The position numbers and the translations under genes were made by a program. A DNA stretch of 58,761 bases from Tulasnella sp. 424 (Eukaryota; Basidiomycota; Agaricomycetes; Cantharellales; Tulasnellaceae), in contig WSUB01000218.1 of assembly GCA_019633425.1 (NCBI GenBank), positions 1-58,761 on the forward strand. The letters are read 5' to 3'. Positions 32,341-44,400 of this stretch are shown in pieces (positions within the stretch are counted from its first letter, which is position 1; the number at the start of each line of letters is the position of its first letter). Under the pieces are notes generated by a model. It saw only the letters and a list, made by a program, of their open reading frames with translations. It did no database searches and was not told the DNA's origin.

Positions 32341-33400
32341 GGGGCTGGTCACGTGTCATACTGTGGCGGTGAGGACCCGTCGGACATAGGCTCTTGGACG
32401 CCTCAAAGTTTTTTTACATACTACACTCCTCCGCAGGGAATTAGACGCGCTGGTCACCATCACTGGGCCTGGAGACAGGTCTCCCGCCGCGCACGAAGTA
32501 GGATCCGCGCCAGGCGAAGGGACCAGCTGTTGACGCAGGGCAGCGTTTCCTCCGACGGGTAGCAAGGTTGCTCTGTGATAAGAGGACGCGGGGTCGATCT
32601 CATTGTCGGCGGACTCTCCTTGTACATGATCGTAGAACGCAGCCAACGCCCGTACTCTTCCAAGTCGAGACGCGAATCCGGGAACGAGCGGCGCACTTCA
32701 TCCAATGGTGAAGACTTGGGTTCGGAAGGAGGGGAGAAGAATTTCGGCATTGCCATCAAGGAAGGAAGGAGGGTCGAAGCTGGCTTCGTGGGCCAGTGTC
32801 TTGCGTTCTTGACCGCCTTGGTGGAAAGTGGTCCAACCACTCCAAACACGTCCTCTTCTCTCACCACGCACTCGCTTCCTCTTCTCCTTCGCTGTAGACT
32901 GCTCGTCGGGGTCGAGGTCGTGGGGGTCCAATGTATGGTCGACGCCGGGAAACGACCGAATCGGGGGAACCAGGCGCAAAGCCTTCGACCGGTTCACTAC
33001 CCGTGCCATCTTCTGTCTCAATCTCTCCGCCAGCAGGTCTCAAATGAGCGGATTGAGGGAAGGTGTGGGTGTAAGGGACGTTGACGCTTGCAACGAGCGG
33101 GGACTGAATGAAAGGCTGAGCTTGAACGAGAGTCGTTGATAGAAAGAACGAATAGAATGAGAGCTGAGAGGTATCTGGTGGGGGTGCTGTTGATGAGACT
33201 TGTCACCGTCACCAGGCTTGTGAACGGAGGAGGGTTTGAAGAGTGGGGGGGAATGACGCCGTCAACGACGACGACGGAAGTGACTGTCCGGATTATTCGG
33301 GTGGGGACGAGAGAAAGGGGAGAGGCGAAAGGTTTGCCCCCGTATCCTGCTCATTGGCCTACTTGGGTCTCAACCGTCGAGAGTCGGTGGACATATATAT
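32341..33400. other. unique island, possible small gene on minus strand
   Basis: About 1 kb not repeated elsewhere in the window. On the minus strand two overlapping open stretches (33021-32698 and 32867-32460) have plausible exon character: VVNRSKALRLVPPIRSFPG, DLDPDEQSTAKEKRKRVRG, and RRSFPDSRLDLEEYGRWL. A splice joining them is possible, but I cannot name a family or fix the boundaries. The plus strand also has open frames, so coding strand is uncertain. Confidence 0.25.
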
Positions 33401-33763
33401 GGGCCATATCTTCCGAGCACGAGATTAGATTTCCCTCGTATCTGCTTTGTAGCGGCCATATCGTGTCGGTCAACGAACTCCGTGCAAAATAGTCCGCGCT
33501 TACTTTAAGAGATGCCCAGGCAGCCGGGTCTAGGACCTGATTTTGCTCGGAGATGTCACGAGAGGTTGATCTTCAAGACAAGTTGTAATCAGGAGTGTTG
33601 CTGTAAACTGTTGGTGATGGTGAGTGATGGTCTCACCCGCCAGCATTGCAATCCAGACCGCCGCACCCTTTCCTTCCTTCCCTCCCAAATCCGGTCCGTC
33701 CGCGGTCCTCACCTCCTCAAGCCAATACCCGCCTCTTCGTATCTCGCAACGGGCCGACAATAA
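33401..33763 (+). repeat. Vps26 5' flank copy
   Basis: Matches 13440-13845 by eye (ACTTTAAGAGATG at 33502, CAGCATTGCAATCCAGACCG at 33641, CCGCACCCTTTCC at 33661) and leads directly into a Vps26 start codon, so it probably holds the original Vps26 promoter. Confidence 0.5.
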
Positions 33764-33880
33764 ATGCGATCATACATCTCCGCCCAACCGGTAGACGTCG
33801 AGGGGTTAGAAGGCGAAGAGAACCGAAAAGCCAGTGGAGGTAGGAAAGGAGCTTACCCACGACAGAGGACGTGTTACTGG
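33764..33880 (+). pseudogene. VPS26: Vps26 N-terminal fragment, copy 5
   Basis: Opens at ATG 33764 with a degraded SAQPVDVEGLEGEENRK. It corresponds to the first 40 residues of copy 3 with several in-frame and out-of-frame deletions, and ends near GTTACTGGCCAG. It is followed within 50 bases by an M-promoter block, so the whole interior of the Vps26-M unit is deleted. Confidence 0.7.
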
Positions 33881-33924
33881 CCAGATTCACACATTGTCCC
33901 GTTTTCTGTCGCCGTGGGTTGCAT

Positions 33925-35211
33925 TGGGAAGGAAAGGCCGCCAGAAGTGCAGTGGGTTCATATGCGTCCTTTGGGGAGAGCGGGAACTATGACGAATATT
34001 GGTGCGGGGCGCGCGATATGACATCCCAGTCTCGTCACCCTTTAGAGCCGGCGCCCACAGTTTTACTGCCGTCCTCCACAGAGTACCACTTTTGCCGTGT
34101 TGCGGTGCTGGGTGGTCATTCCTCGCGTCGGGGGCAGGGGATAATTTGCTTCTACTTAGCGGGGTCGGGTTTCCGGGAGACAGCATTGGTTGAGGCGTTG
34201 CTTTGTCACGGAAGCAGCTCAGACATTAAGGTGACTGAATTAGATCCGCTATCTTGGTTCCCATTGAGAAGCAATTCCGCAATAATCCCTCCCTGGCACC
34301 TCGCACTATATATAGCTGCCTGATTATGCTAGATAAAGAAGATCGATGCTCATTGGCCAGTGTTCGGAAAGTCATGGAAACAGGCACTTCATCAGAAGAG
34401 AGCCCAGCGCGTCTGTCACAAGTCACGGTGTGGACCAGTATACTTCGATCTCTCGACCAGGGAATTCCGAGTCACGAGAACACATCTACTTGAAAGAACT
34501 CTTGGGAAAGCGATTAATCAGGACCGACCAATTGACAGTTAGGATACCCGCAGGAAAGTTTCGAGTAATTGGCGAGCTGAGGAAGTGTCCTGGTATTTTC
34601 GCGGGCGAGTCGACCTTCCTGAACACGCTAGCGTGAAGCTACACAACCGTTTGACCTGGTAAGCTTGTCGTCTCGTAAAATAAGGAGTATATGCGAGTCC
34701 GTTCTGAACCAGATTCCGAATTCGAACACCCAGAAAAACCTTGCGGAATTCGAGGGGCTGTCCAAATTGTGTAAGGAGGTGCAAGTGAATATGTACCCGT
34801 GAAACCGGCAAGTTGTCCTCAGCTGGCTGTGTCCAACTCAAAAGCCTGGGCTGTAAAAGATGGCTCGAGATGATCATTCCTCGAAATGCGATCTCGGGTA
34901 CATTAGGGGCGAAATACGCTGAATTCGCACCTGCTCTGGCTAGAATCGGATGGCTAAAAAGTCATATAATGATATGTACAAACGTCGTTCACCCGTGCAA
35001 TAAACAACCTCGGTACTTGTTCCTCCGATACATCGATCGTTAAGGCGAGGAGTGGTGTCGAATGCGTCAGTGGTTGTGTGGTCGCCGGCCTACTCGGCTC
35101 TAGCGGTTCGATCCTCCGTTTCCTTTACTGCAACGACTTCGCGCAGGTCGACTCGCCCCTCGGTCTACATTTAAGTTACCCATCTACTTCACCTTTACCA
35201 GCTCACTAGTC
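33925..35211. repeat. mosaic: M promoter scrap, X repeat, CaMK upstream
   Basis: 33930-34070 is an M-promoter copy. 34226-34640 (here 'X') is an inverted relative of 14670-14283; I cannot identify it. 34700-35211 is the CaMK upstream spacer also found before the chimeras at 11549 and 25521. Open frames of up to 150 codons exist here but are not conserved between copies. Confidence 0.5.
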
Positions 35212-36420
35212 ATGCCGTAGCGGCCGTGGATGTCTTCAAAACCCTCCCGCGTCACGCATATCGTTAGCGATACCAAGCTGCTGGTCATCGTCGACCAACC
35301 TCCCATCAACCGCGGATACCTTCCACCGCAAACCTGGCTGCACATCGTGCAACGGCACCTTTTCAGTCGTCAAAGACTCACAAAGGGCCAACCTTAGCCC
35401 TACAAAGTCCTCTAGGAAGGACAAATGGGGCGTCGGGAACCCGTGGTCAGGAATGAAATCGCCGTCACCAAGTGGGATTCAAGTCGAGGTCGTGAGGTGC
35501 GTCTACTACTATTCCTCTGTAGCTCAAGTATAAATACTGATGGAGAACGTAATTGCTACCTGTATAGTACAGTGCCTCTACGACCGAGGCGGCCACTATA
35601 TACAAACTCCTCCCTTCCTCTCAAGCTACACCTGGAGAAGTGCGACAAGCTCAGCCATTCGATTCTAATTTCAAGAACGCTGAGAAGGAATGTGAGTTGC
35701 CAGGGGATTAATGCCGAGCCAAGGTCACTCGCTTTTCTCTTCTCGTTCACGTAACTTCAGGGCTGTAATGATTAGATTGCGAACTGAAGGGTCCTCTTTA
35801 CTGCAGGTTTTGTGTGAGGTTGAAGATTGCTCCGACGTGAAAGAGAGGGATCTCTGGGTCCAATCCGTACCGCATACCACCAGACGGCAATAGTCTCATC
35901 AAAATAGAAGTCGGCATGAGGATTGCGTTCGAGCATAACAAGTCAGAGTCCGTTGCCCACTCCCTCTCCCTCGGATTGTGAAGGTCTAACACGACCCGTC
36001 CACCTAGATACCGTCTCAAAGACATGATCGTCGGCGGAATCTGCTTCTTTCTCGTGTGACTCAAGATCAAGTACGCGGGCCAATCCACATTCGACGAGGA
36101 ACGACTGGAGAGGGTACGGAATCAGCATCAAGGAAGGGAGGCCATACTGTAACCAACTTTGAGATCATGGATGGTGTCCTTCTGAGAGGTGCGTCGCGTT
36201 CTCGTTGTCTCCCTCAACCTGTTATAATTCTTACCGACCCGCTTACTTTGTTTAGAATGATTCTAATCCGACGTTCCTAGACGGCGTGGAGTCGACACCA
36301 ACACGCCGAGACGACAACGACAAATATAGCGCACAGTACGACTTGAACGTCGTTTTGACGGTGAAACATAATCGGCGGTGATTTAAGCAGCAGGATATTC
36401 CGTCTGGTGTTTAGAATACC
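35212..36420 (+). pseudogene. chimeric CaMK-Vps26 pseudogene, copy 3
   Basis: The CaMK part begins with ATG at 35212, but codon 3 is TAG. Homology continues to VRNEIAV at about 35463, where the same switch to Vps26 occurs as in copies 1 and 2. Vps26 blocks follow to about 36420 (KDMIVGGICFFLV, FEIMDGVLLRGAS at 36160, RYFKQQD-like end), with a deletion in the ETTG area. It reaches further into the Vps26 C terminus than copies 1 and 2 and lacks a following gene M. Confidence 0.7.
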
Positions 36421-36624
36421 TGGGGTGAGGAATGCGGTGTGGAATTGAATGCTTGCTCGTGCCCTGATTCACCTGACCTTGTTTAGAGCCATTAAATTGG
36501 ACCTCGAATGAATAATTGATCAACTTGAACTTCAAATGTAGCATGCATAAATTTAGATATTGCACAGAGTACATCAGTAATGCAATATAACATCTTGTTT
36601 GCTCTACTGGTTCGGGTGAGAACA

Positions 36625-39600
36625 AGGCTCCATAGAAACTTCAGCTCTACCTTTCTGTCGCCGATATTAGTACGGATTTGCAGGGCGATGGCCTCGCTGT
36701 GCTCGTTTCGAAGCCGATGCACGTCAGCGAGATCCCACAGAGCGGCGGCTCTGCCTTTTCTGTCGCCGATGTCGGCGTGGATTCGCAGGTCCTCCGAGTA
36801 GAGCGCGATGGCATGGGTGTACTATTCTCGAAGCCGATGCACGTCAGAGATACCCCAAAGGGCGTCGGCTCTACCTTCCTCGTCTCCGATATCGGTCCAG
36901 ATTTGCAGGGCGTCGGAGTAGAGCGCGATGGCCTCGCTGTACCTGTCTCGGAGCCGATGCACCTCGGCGAGACCCCACAGAGCGTCGGCTCTGCCTGCCT
37001 GGTCTCCGATATCGGTGCGTATTTCTAGGGCCTCCGAGTAGAGCGGGATGGCCTCGCTGTACTCGTCTCGGAACCGATGCACGTCAGCGAGACACCACAG
37101 AGCGTCGGCTCTGGCTCGCCTGTCACCGAATTCGGTACGGATTGGCAGCGCCTCGGAGTAAAACGCGAGGGCCTCGTTGGAGTTGTTTTGGAGCCGATGC
37201 ACCTCGGCGAGACACCACAGAACGTCACCTCTGCCTCTCCTGTCACCGATGTCGGTGCGGATTTGCAGCGCCTCAGAAAAGAGCGAGATGGCCTCAGTAT
37301 ACTCGTTGCGGAGCCGATGCACCTCAGCGAGACCCCATAAAGCGTCGGCCGTGCCTGCCTGGTCTCCCATGTTGGTACGGGTTTGCAGGACCTCGGAGTA
37401 GAGTGAGATGGCCTCGGTGTACTCGCTTCGAAGCCGATGCACGTCAGCGAGACCCCACAGAGCGTCGGCTCTGCCTCTCTCATCGCCGATATCGGTCCGG
37501 ATTTGCAGGTCCTCCGAGTAGAGTGCGACGGCCTCGGCGTACTAATTTCGAAGCCGATGCACCTCTGCGAGACCCCATAGAGCGTCGGCTCTGCCTGCCT
37601 GGTCTCCGAAGCCGGTACAGATTTTCAGGGCCTCGGAGTAGACCGCGAAAGCATCGCTATACTCGTTTCGGAGCCGATGCACCTCGGCAAGACCCCATAG
37701 AGCGTCGGCTCTGCCTTTTCTATCGCCAATGTCGGTATGAATTTGCAGGGCCTCGGAGTAGAGCGGAATGGCCTCGCTGTACTCGTTTCGAACCTGATGC
37801 ACCTCGGCGAGACTCCATAAAGCGTCGGCTCTGGCTTTTCTATCGCCAATGTCGGTATGGATTTCCAGGGCCTCGGAGTAGCGTGCGATGGCCTCGCTGT
37901 ACTTGTTTTGAAGCCGACGCACCTTGGCGAGACTCCGCAGAGCGTCGACTTTGTCTCGCTTGTCGCCGTCGGTACGGATTGGCACCCCTTCGGAGTGGAG
38001 CGCGATGGCCTGGGTGTGCTCGTCTCGAAGCCGATATACCTCAGCAAGGGCCCACAGAGCGGAGGCTCTGCCTTCCAAGTCGCCGATCCTGGTCCAGATA
38101 CGATCAGCCTCGGTGAAGCAAGCAAGTGCCATCACAAAGTCACCGGACTCCCGGCCCCTCCCTCCCCGCCGCATTAGAACCTCAGAGGATACTTTGCTGG
38201 AAAGCGTTGAGTATTCCCTCTCCCTTGTGCCTGGAACGACCATCGGCTACAGCACAATGGGTCAATTGCGTTTCACGAACCATAAACCAGCATCACTTAC
38301 CATATCACTGATGGCATTTACATAGTCTTCAGCTGTCGGTCTTTCACCCGGATTGCTGCTCCAACACATGGTCAAAAGGGAGCAAAGGTTCTGAAACATC
38401 GACACCCGGGCATCCTCATTAATGGATGGAAGTTCTCCGTTGATGACGCGCTCAATAACAACTGCATCCGCCGGAACATCTTGAAACGGAATGGAATTGG
38501 TCAGGACCTTTTTCGGAGCAGATTTGTGAGCCTCGGATACTCGTCGAATTCGAATTTCAGATGCGTACCTCATAAGCTATCCATCCCAATGCCCATATAT
38601 CACTCCAGAGGCTTATTTGGTCATCATTTAGCAGCTCTGGAGCAGCCCAGCGAAGAGTGTATATATTCCCTGTAAGGGTTATGGTTTTGCTAAGGGTGGA
38701 GAACTTTGCTTGGACCGGCTGCTGTTGGTTTTTGACCAGCCCCGGCTGTCTTTTGAGATCATGTTCTTTGAGATGACGAGCAGATCCAAAGTCGGTAATC
38801 ACTGCACGATGCTCCGAGCTTACTAATACATTGTACTGCATGGTTCAGGACTGAGCTTGCCAAGTGCATAACGATCACACGTCTGGAGCTTACCGACTTG
38901 AGGTCACCGTGGCATATGGGTGGCTTTCGACTATGAAGGTATTCCAACCCTCCTGCCACGTCGTTGATCTAGAGTACAGATTCTCAGAGTCGGTTCAACA
39001 AGGAGTCTTTTGGTCTTACCAACGAGATCCGCTCCAGAATCTCCCAATCTCGTGAAGCAACAAAGTCCTTCAAATTGCCATTCTCCGCCCAAGGGAATAC
39101 TAGCCAGATTATATCTCTGGATAGATCTTCGACGAACCCTTTGAGCTTGACGATGTTTTCATGATCAAGTTCAACTAGGAATTCCGTTTCCCTCAGTGCC
39201 AACTAGAAGAGCTTAGCTCCTGATCAGACCTTTACGGAACTAAACTGAGGATGCTTACCCCCATTACTCGCTGTAGATCTTTGTTATCTCCTATCCTCGA
39301 TTTCTTAACTGCTACGAACTTTCAAATCGGCGTTCGAAATCAGCTCAACGGTCATTCTAAGGGAGCGGAGGAATCGATCACGACTGACCGTTCCATACCA
39401 ACTCCTCTGATGATAAATCCCGTACTCCTGCTCCTCATCTTTTCCTTCATCATCAAGCTCCTCTTCGGCGTCTCGCCGATGGTCCGCGGCCCCTCGAATA
39501 GGCTCGTCGGATTCGGAGGATTGACGGCACAATTGCAGAACTTCCCTCGGGCTGTATGACTTGCCCCAAAACCACATATCGTAACGGTCGCTGTCGAGTA

Positions 39601-39858
39601 GAAAGGCTTTTGATACTGTCGCATGCCCTCCATGGAATCGGCGGGCGTCTTTGGGAGCTTTAATCGAGGAGGGACTAATTCGCCATTTCTTGAGCTTCTC
39701 CATTCTCGCCCTCTACGAGTGATTGATAGTTAGAATTTAACTTCGAAATTTCGGACGTGACGCACCAACTTGGCGCTCAGCTTGAATTCACTACGAGAAC
39801 CACTGGGGTTGGATTCAGTCGAACGAGGAATGTCGGCAGGGTCCCTTTCGTCTACCAT
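36625..39858 (-). pseudogene. TKL kinase-TPR fusion, locus D (pseudogene)
   Basis: Exons: 39858-39766, 39712-39389, 39318-39259, about 39202-39020, 38968-38894, 38835-38569, 38507-38301 and from 38246. Kinase motifs are preserved (HGGHATVSKAF, FVAVKK, PPICHGDLKS, VITDFGSAR, WAAPELL). Two stops precede LALRETEF at the usual start of exon 4, but one of them creates a TTCTAG acceptor that would splice both out in frame. In exon 8, GAG became TAG at 37544-37542 and again near 36821; beyond that the array decays to about 36625. About 13 TPR units are recognisable. A truncated product of kinase plus five to six TPR units remains possible. Confidence 0.75.
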
Positions 39859-40440
39859 CGGGGCTCAGTGGAAAGGGATATGCGATACGATGGGTCGGTG
39901 GTTAGCTAAGGTGTCCAGAGCCTGAAGGGGAGGGGTGAGCAAGAGAAGAGGTTTCACGGAGGAAGAGGTGGTGAATCAGCCAGTCTTACAGCTGTTTGCA
40001 AAAATCTCGAGCCTGCGCACTCACACATACGTCTCACGGTACCCGTTCAGGTACACGATCCCTGCTCGCACCGCCCTCCACCTAGCCCCACACCTTCCCG
40101 TCGGCCACCGGCATCCGGGCAAGCGGTTTGCGGACTTGTCGTTATCATTTGGGACTGTGAAGAGGAGATTAGGGAGTGCGGCGGCTTTCGTACCTGGACT
40201 GGGCTTGTGAGAAAGCTGTGTGTGGGCGAGACCGTCGAGACTAGACTTTTGCAAACAGCTGTAAACGACGCCCGAAGTGCTCACGGCATCGCTACCTCGC
40301 AGTCTGCCTCAAAGTCTGCATCGAGGGAAAGGGCGGCAGGGGGTTGGTTACCGGTCCTGCACGTGTTCCAGGTTGTCCATGGAATATTTCTTGCAAGTCT
40401 ACGTGACGAAGCTGAGGTCTTGTTGTCATAAAAAATCTCA
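39859..40440 (-). promoter_or_regulatory. 5' flank of locus D, interrupted by a MITE
   Basis: Same conserved flank as in A, B, C and E, but split by the 273-bp element at 39989-40261, some 130 bp upstream of the start codon. Beyond it the GCCTCAAAGTCTGCATCGAGG, GTCCATGGAAT and CAAGTCTACGTGACGAAGCT blocks continue. Confidence 0.5.
39989..40261. mobile_element. 273-bp MITE, TA target, Tc1/mariner type
   Basis: Ends are CAGCTGTTTGCAAAA (39989-40003) and its exact complement TTTTGCAAACAGCTG (40247-40261), with weaker match further in. The element is flanked by TA on both sides (39987-39988 and 40262-40263). The flanks of A and C give the uninterrupted site. The size, TA duplication and lack of coding capacity match a Tc1/mariner-derived MITE. 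It sits in the promoter of locus D. I found no second full copy in the window. Confidence 0.8.
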
Positions 40441-40451
40441 AAGGTCCTTTG

Positions 40452-40735
40452 AGCTGGTGAGAAGCGCGTCCTTTGTCCCTTCCTCCCTCTCTCGCCACCT
40501 TCTCCCACTCTCATCGAACTGCTCATTTGCCTAGATGAATCTACCCCAATTCGACTGTTCCTACAACTAGACGGTTTTCAGTTAACTCAACATTCTGAGT
40601 CAACGCACACTCTACAACCTTTGGTGGACTAGGAGAACAGGTGATACTTTAAGCAGGAGGAGAAAACGGTCTCGAGCGTATATGAGGTAGGAAGCGCGAC
40701 CTTAAATCGAATCCTTTGGTTGGAACTAAGCTCGA
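40452..40735 (+). pseudogene. VPS26: Vps26 C-terminal scrap, copy 7
   Basis: Very degraded match to the last two Vps26 exons: the intron start GTGAGAAGCGCGTCC, the CGACTGTTCCT block (RLF) at 40542, CTTTGGTGGACTAGGAGAA at 40619 and ACTTTAAGCAGGAGGAGAA at 40651. It follows directly on the D 5' flank, which joins the two repeat families. Confidence 0.6.
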
Positions 40736-41407
40736 TCCTGTTGCTAGCCCTAATTAAGCTAAATACAGCGAGCTATAAGCTTTTAAGGACCTGTAATCCG
40801 ATAGAGTCGGTAATAGCTCACCTTGCCGTGTCTTTCTAACGTGGAGACCCATGCAATGAGTCGTCGGGTATTCCAGATCGGAGGACATGCTAACTGGTGA
40901 CGGAGCGAAGCAGATTCTTGTCACCAGCTTGTCGTCGCAGAGCTGACACCCTGAGGTTTCGGAGTTCGGAAGGTCTTGAAAAGCTTCCCTTGCGTCGAAA
41001 TCACCAGGAGACTGCAAAAATGATCTCATATGTTTGGGGCTTCAGCGCTCTATATCTGCTGAGGTCTGCAGATACCTGGATGACGCAACAGGAGGGGTGA
41101 ATGTTGGAGTTGGAGCCGCTCTGTGAATTGATTCGAGCACCAACAGGCTATCAGAGGACGGAACACTAGCCAAGTCTCATCAGAGTTTCTGTTAAGTCTG
41201 GCAGTTCACGATTGCGGAGTATTATTGCAGGGCGACACAGGGTCCACCAAAGCCGAATTGCGGAAGAGGCTGACGTCGTGACGAGAGTGGCTTACATAAA
41301 TATATGAAACTTAGCTAACGAAGACATGGTATTGAGTTGGGGTCATTAGAATATTTATATGAATTCTACAACAAACAACAGGAGATCATTCCCGGTCTCG
41401 AAAAACC
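40736..41407. other. spacer without recognised gene (3' side of F)
   Basis: About 670 bases between the Vps26 scrap and the stop codon of F. I see no repeat shared with the other kinase-TPR 3' flanks and no supported gene; the 91-codon frame at 41029-40754 (minus) has no motif. Confidence 0.4.
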
Positions 41408-44400
41408 TCAGGCGACCTTCTGAAGCTCGAGAAGTCGACGGACACTACTAGCATCGTTCAAGGCTTCAGCTGCTGCCTCTCCATGACCAATTCCTTCAAA
41501 TACTTCGGCGGATTGATTGTAAAGGTCCACTACATCATCTAGGTGATCTTGTGCGCGATGTACGTCAGCAAGGCCCCGAAAAGCCAGGGCTCTTCCATAT
41601 CTGTCCCCGATGTCCGTTCGGATTTGCAGAGCTTCCGAGAACAGTGCGATAGCTGAGTTGAAGTCGTTTCGAGCCCGATGCACTTCAGCTAGACCGAATA
41701 GGGCGTCGGATCTCCCTTGTCTGTCGTTGATGTGGGTACAAATTTGCAGAGCCTCAGAGTAGAGCTCGACCGCCTCGTCGTGCTCGTTTCGAGTTCGATG
41801 GACTTGAGCGAGACCACACATAGCCTCGGCTTTGCCCTGCCTGTCGCCGATATCAATGCGGATTTGTAAGTCTTCTGAGTACAGCCTGATGGCCTCGCTG
41901 TACTCGTTCCGAACCCGATGCACCTCGGCCAGGCCATACAGAGCGTCGGCTCTGCCTCGCCTGTTGCCTATGTCGGTATCGATCTGCAGGGCCTCGAGGT
42001 AAAGCGCCACAGCTTCGACGCACTCGCCTCGAACCCGATGCACTTGAGCAAGACTCCACAGAACGTCGGCTCTCCCTCCTTTGGACTCGATGTCGGTCCA
42101 TATTTGCTGGGCTTCGAGGTAGAGCTTGATAGCGTGGCTGTACTCGTTTCGAAGTCGATGCACCTCAGCCATACCGTACAAAGCTTCGGCCCTGTCGTCT
42201 CTGATGCCGATGTCTGTACAGATTTGCAAGGCCTCGGAGTAGAGAGCGATGGCCTCGCTGTACTCGGCTCGAACTCGGTGCATTCGAGCAAAACCGGATA
42301 AAGCGGCTACTCTCCCTTGTTTATCACTGTGGTCGGCATATATTTGCAGAGCTTCGGAGTAAAGTGCGGCGGCCTCGGCGTGGCTGTCTTGGCTGAGATG
42401 CACATCGGCGAGACCGAGTAGAGCGTCGGCTCTCCCTTGTCTGTCACCAACGTCGGCGCATATTTGCAGGGCCTCCGAGTAGATTGCGAGGGCCTCTTTG
42501 TTCTCGTCCTGGCTCTGATGCACATCAGCGAGACCGACTAGGATTTCGGCTATTCCCTCTCTGTCGCCGATGTCGGTGTATATTTGCTGGGCCTCGAGGT
42601 AGAGCGGCGTGGCCTTGCTGTACTCGCTTCGAAGCCGGTGCACTTCAGCCAGATCGTACAGGGCATCAGCCCTTCCCCCTCTGTTGCCGATGTCGGTACA
42701 AATTTGCAAGGCCTCGGAGGAGAGAACGGTGGCCTCGCTGTACTCGGCTCGAAGTCGGTGCATTCGAGCAAAACCGGATAAAGCGGCTACTCTCCCTTGT
42801 CTATCACCATGGTTGGTATATATTCGCAAAGCTTCGGAGTAAAGTGGCGCGGCCTCGGCGTGACTGTTCTGGCTGAGATGCGCATCAGCGAGACCGAGTA
42901 GAGCGTCGGCTCTTCCCTCTCTGTCGCCGATATCGGTATATATTTGCAGGGCCTCCGAGTAGATCGCAATGGCCTCTTTGTTCTCGTATTGACTCTGATG
43001 CATATCAGCGAGACCGACTAGGATGTCGGCTATTCCCTCTTTGTCGTCGCTGTCGGTATGTATTTGCTGGGCCTCGAGGTAGAGCGGCATGGCCTTATTG
43101 TACTCGCTTCGAAGCCGATGCACTTCAGCCAGACCGTACAGGGCATCAGCTCGACCCCCTCTGTTGCCGATGTCGGTACGGATTTGCAGGGCCTCGGTGT
43201 AGAGCACGATGGCTTCGTTGTATTTGCACTGAAGTCGATGCACTTGAGCAAGACCCAATAAGATGGACGCTCTCATTTGTTTTTCGTTAAGGTCGGCACA
43301 TATTTGCAAAGCTTCGGAGTAAAGCGTGATGGCCTTGGCGTAGTCGTCTTGGCTGACATGCACATCAGCGAGACCGAGTAGGGCGTCGGCTCTCCCTTGT
43401 CTGTCGCCGATGTCGGTACATATTTGCAGAGCTTCTGAGTAAATCGCGATGGCCTCGTTGTTCTCGTTTTGACTATGATGCACATCGGCGAGACCGAATA
43501 GGTTTCTGGATCTTCCCTGTCGATCACCGGTGTTGGTACATAATTGCAGGGCCTCGGCGTAGAGCGGGGTGGCTTCGCTGTACTCGCTCCGGTTTCGACG
43601 CACTTCAGCGAGACCGAATAGAGCGTCAGCTCTCTGCTCACTGTCCGCACATATTTGCAGGGCCTCGGAGTAAAGTTTGATAGCTTCGTCGCCCTCGCCC
43701 CGAAACCGATGCAGTTCAGCTAGACTTGATAGGCAGTCGGCCCTGTCAGCCTTGTTTCCAATCTTGGTAAATATCTGCAGGGCCTCCGAGTAGAGTGAGA
43801 TGGCCTTGTCGTACTCGTCCCAGAATCGCATCACGTCAGCCATGCATGACAGCGCGTCGGCCCTGCCGCTTCTGTCCTTGATCTCAGTGTAGATCTGCAA
43901 GGCCTCGGTGTATAGGTCCAACGCATTCAGGTGTCCTCCGTTCCGCTCGTACACATCTCCCAATTTCATCAACATTTTAGCAGAGCGGGCTTTGGACACC
44001 ACTGAACAAGTTGCTCCCTCTGTCGGGTCTGGAATGATCATTGGCTGTATCATAACTGATCAATTGCGGTTCACGACTCATTCTAAACCTGTACCACTCA
44101 CCATCCAATCTATGGCCTTTCGGCAGTATTCTGCCGTCGGTCTTTGTTTGGGATTGCTGTTCCAACACATGATCATAAGGGAGCAAAGTTCCTGAAGCAA
44201 CGACATGCGAGCGTTATCCGTAACAGACGGAAGATCTCCCTGAATTACACGCTGAATAACAATGGCGTCCGTTGCAACGTCGTGGAACGGAATTGAGCTG
44301 GTCATAACCTGTCATAAGCCTAGTTTATGAGTATCGACTATGATGACGTTGAAACCTCCGCTGTTTACCTCGTAGAATATCCATCCCAATGCCCAGATAT

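Noticed and set aside
15331..39858. Repeat-induced point mutation (RIP) as the cause of the broken copies
   Set aside because: The lesions I can point to are mostly G to T or C to A changes, indels and insertions. The 120-bp units remain GC-rich, with no visible excess of TpA.
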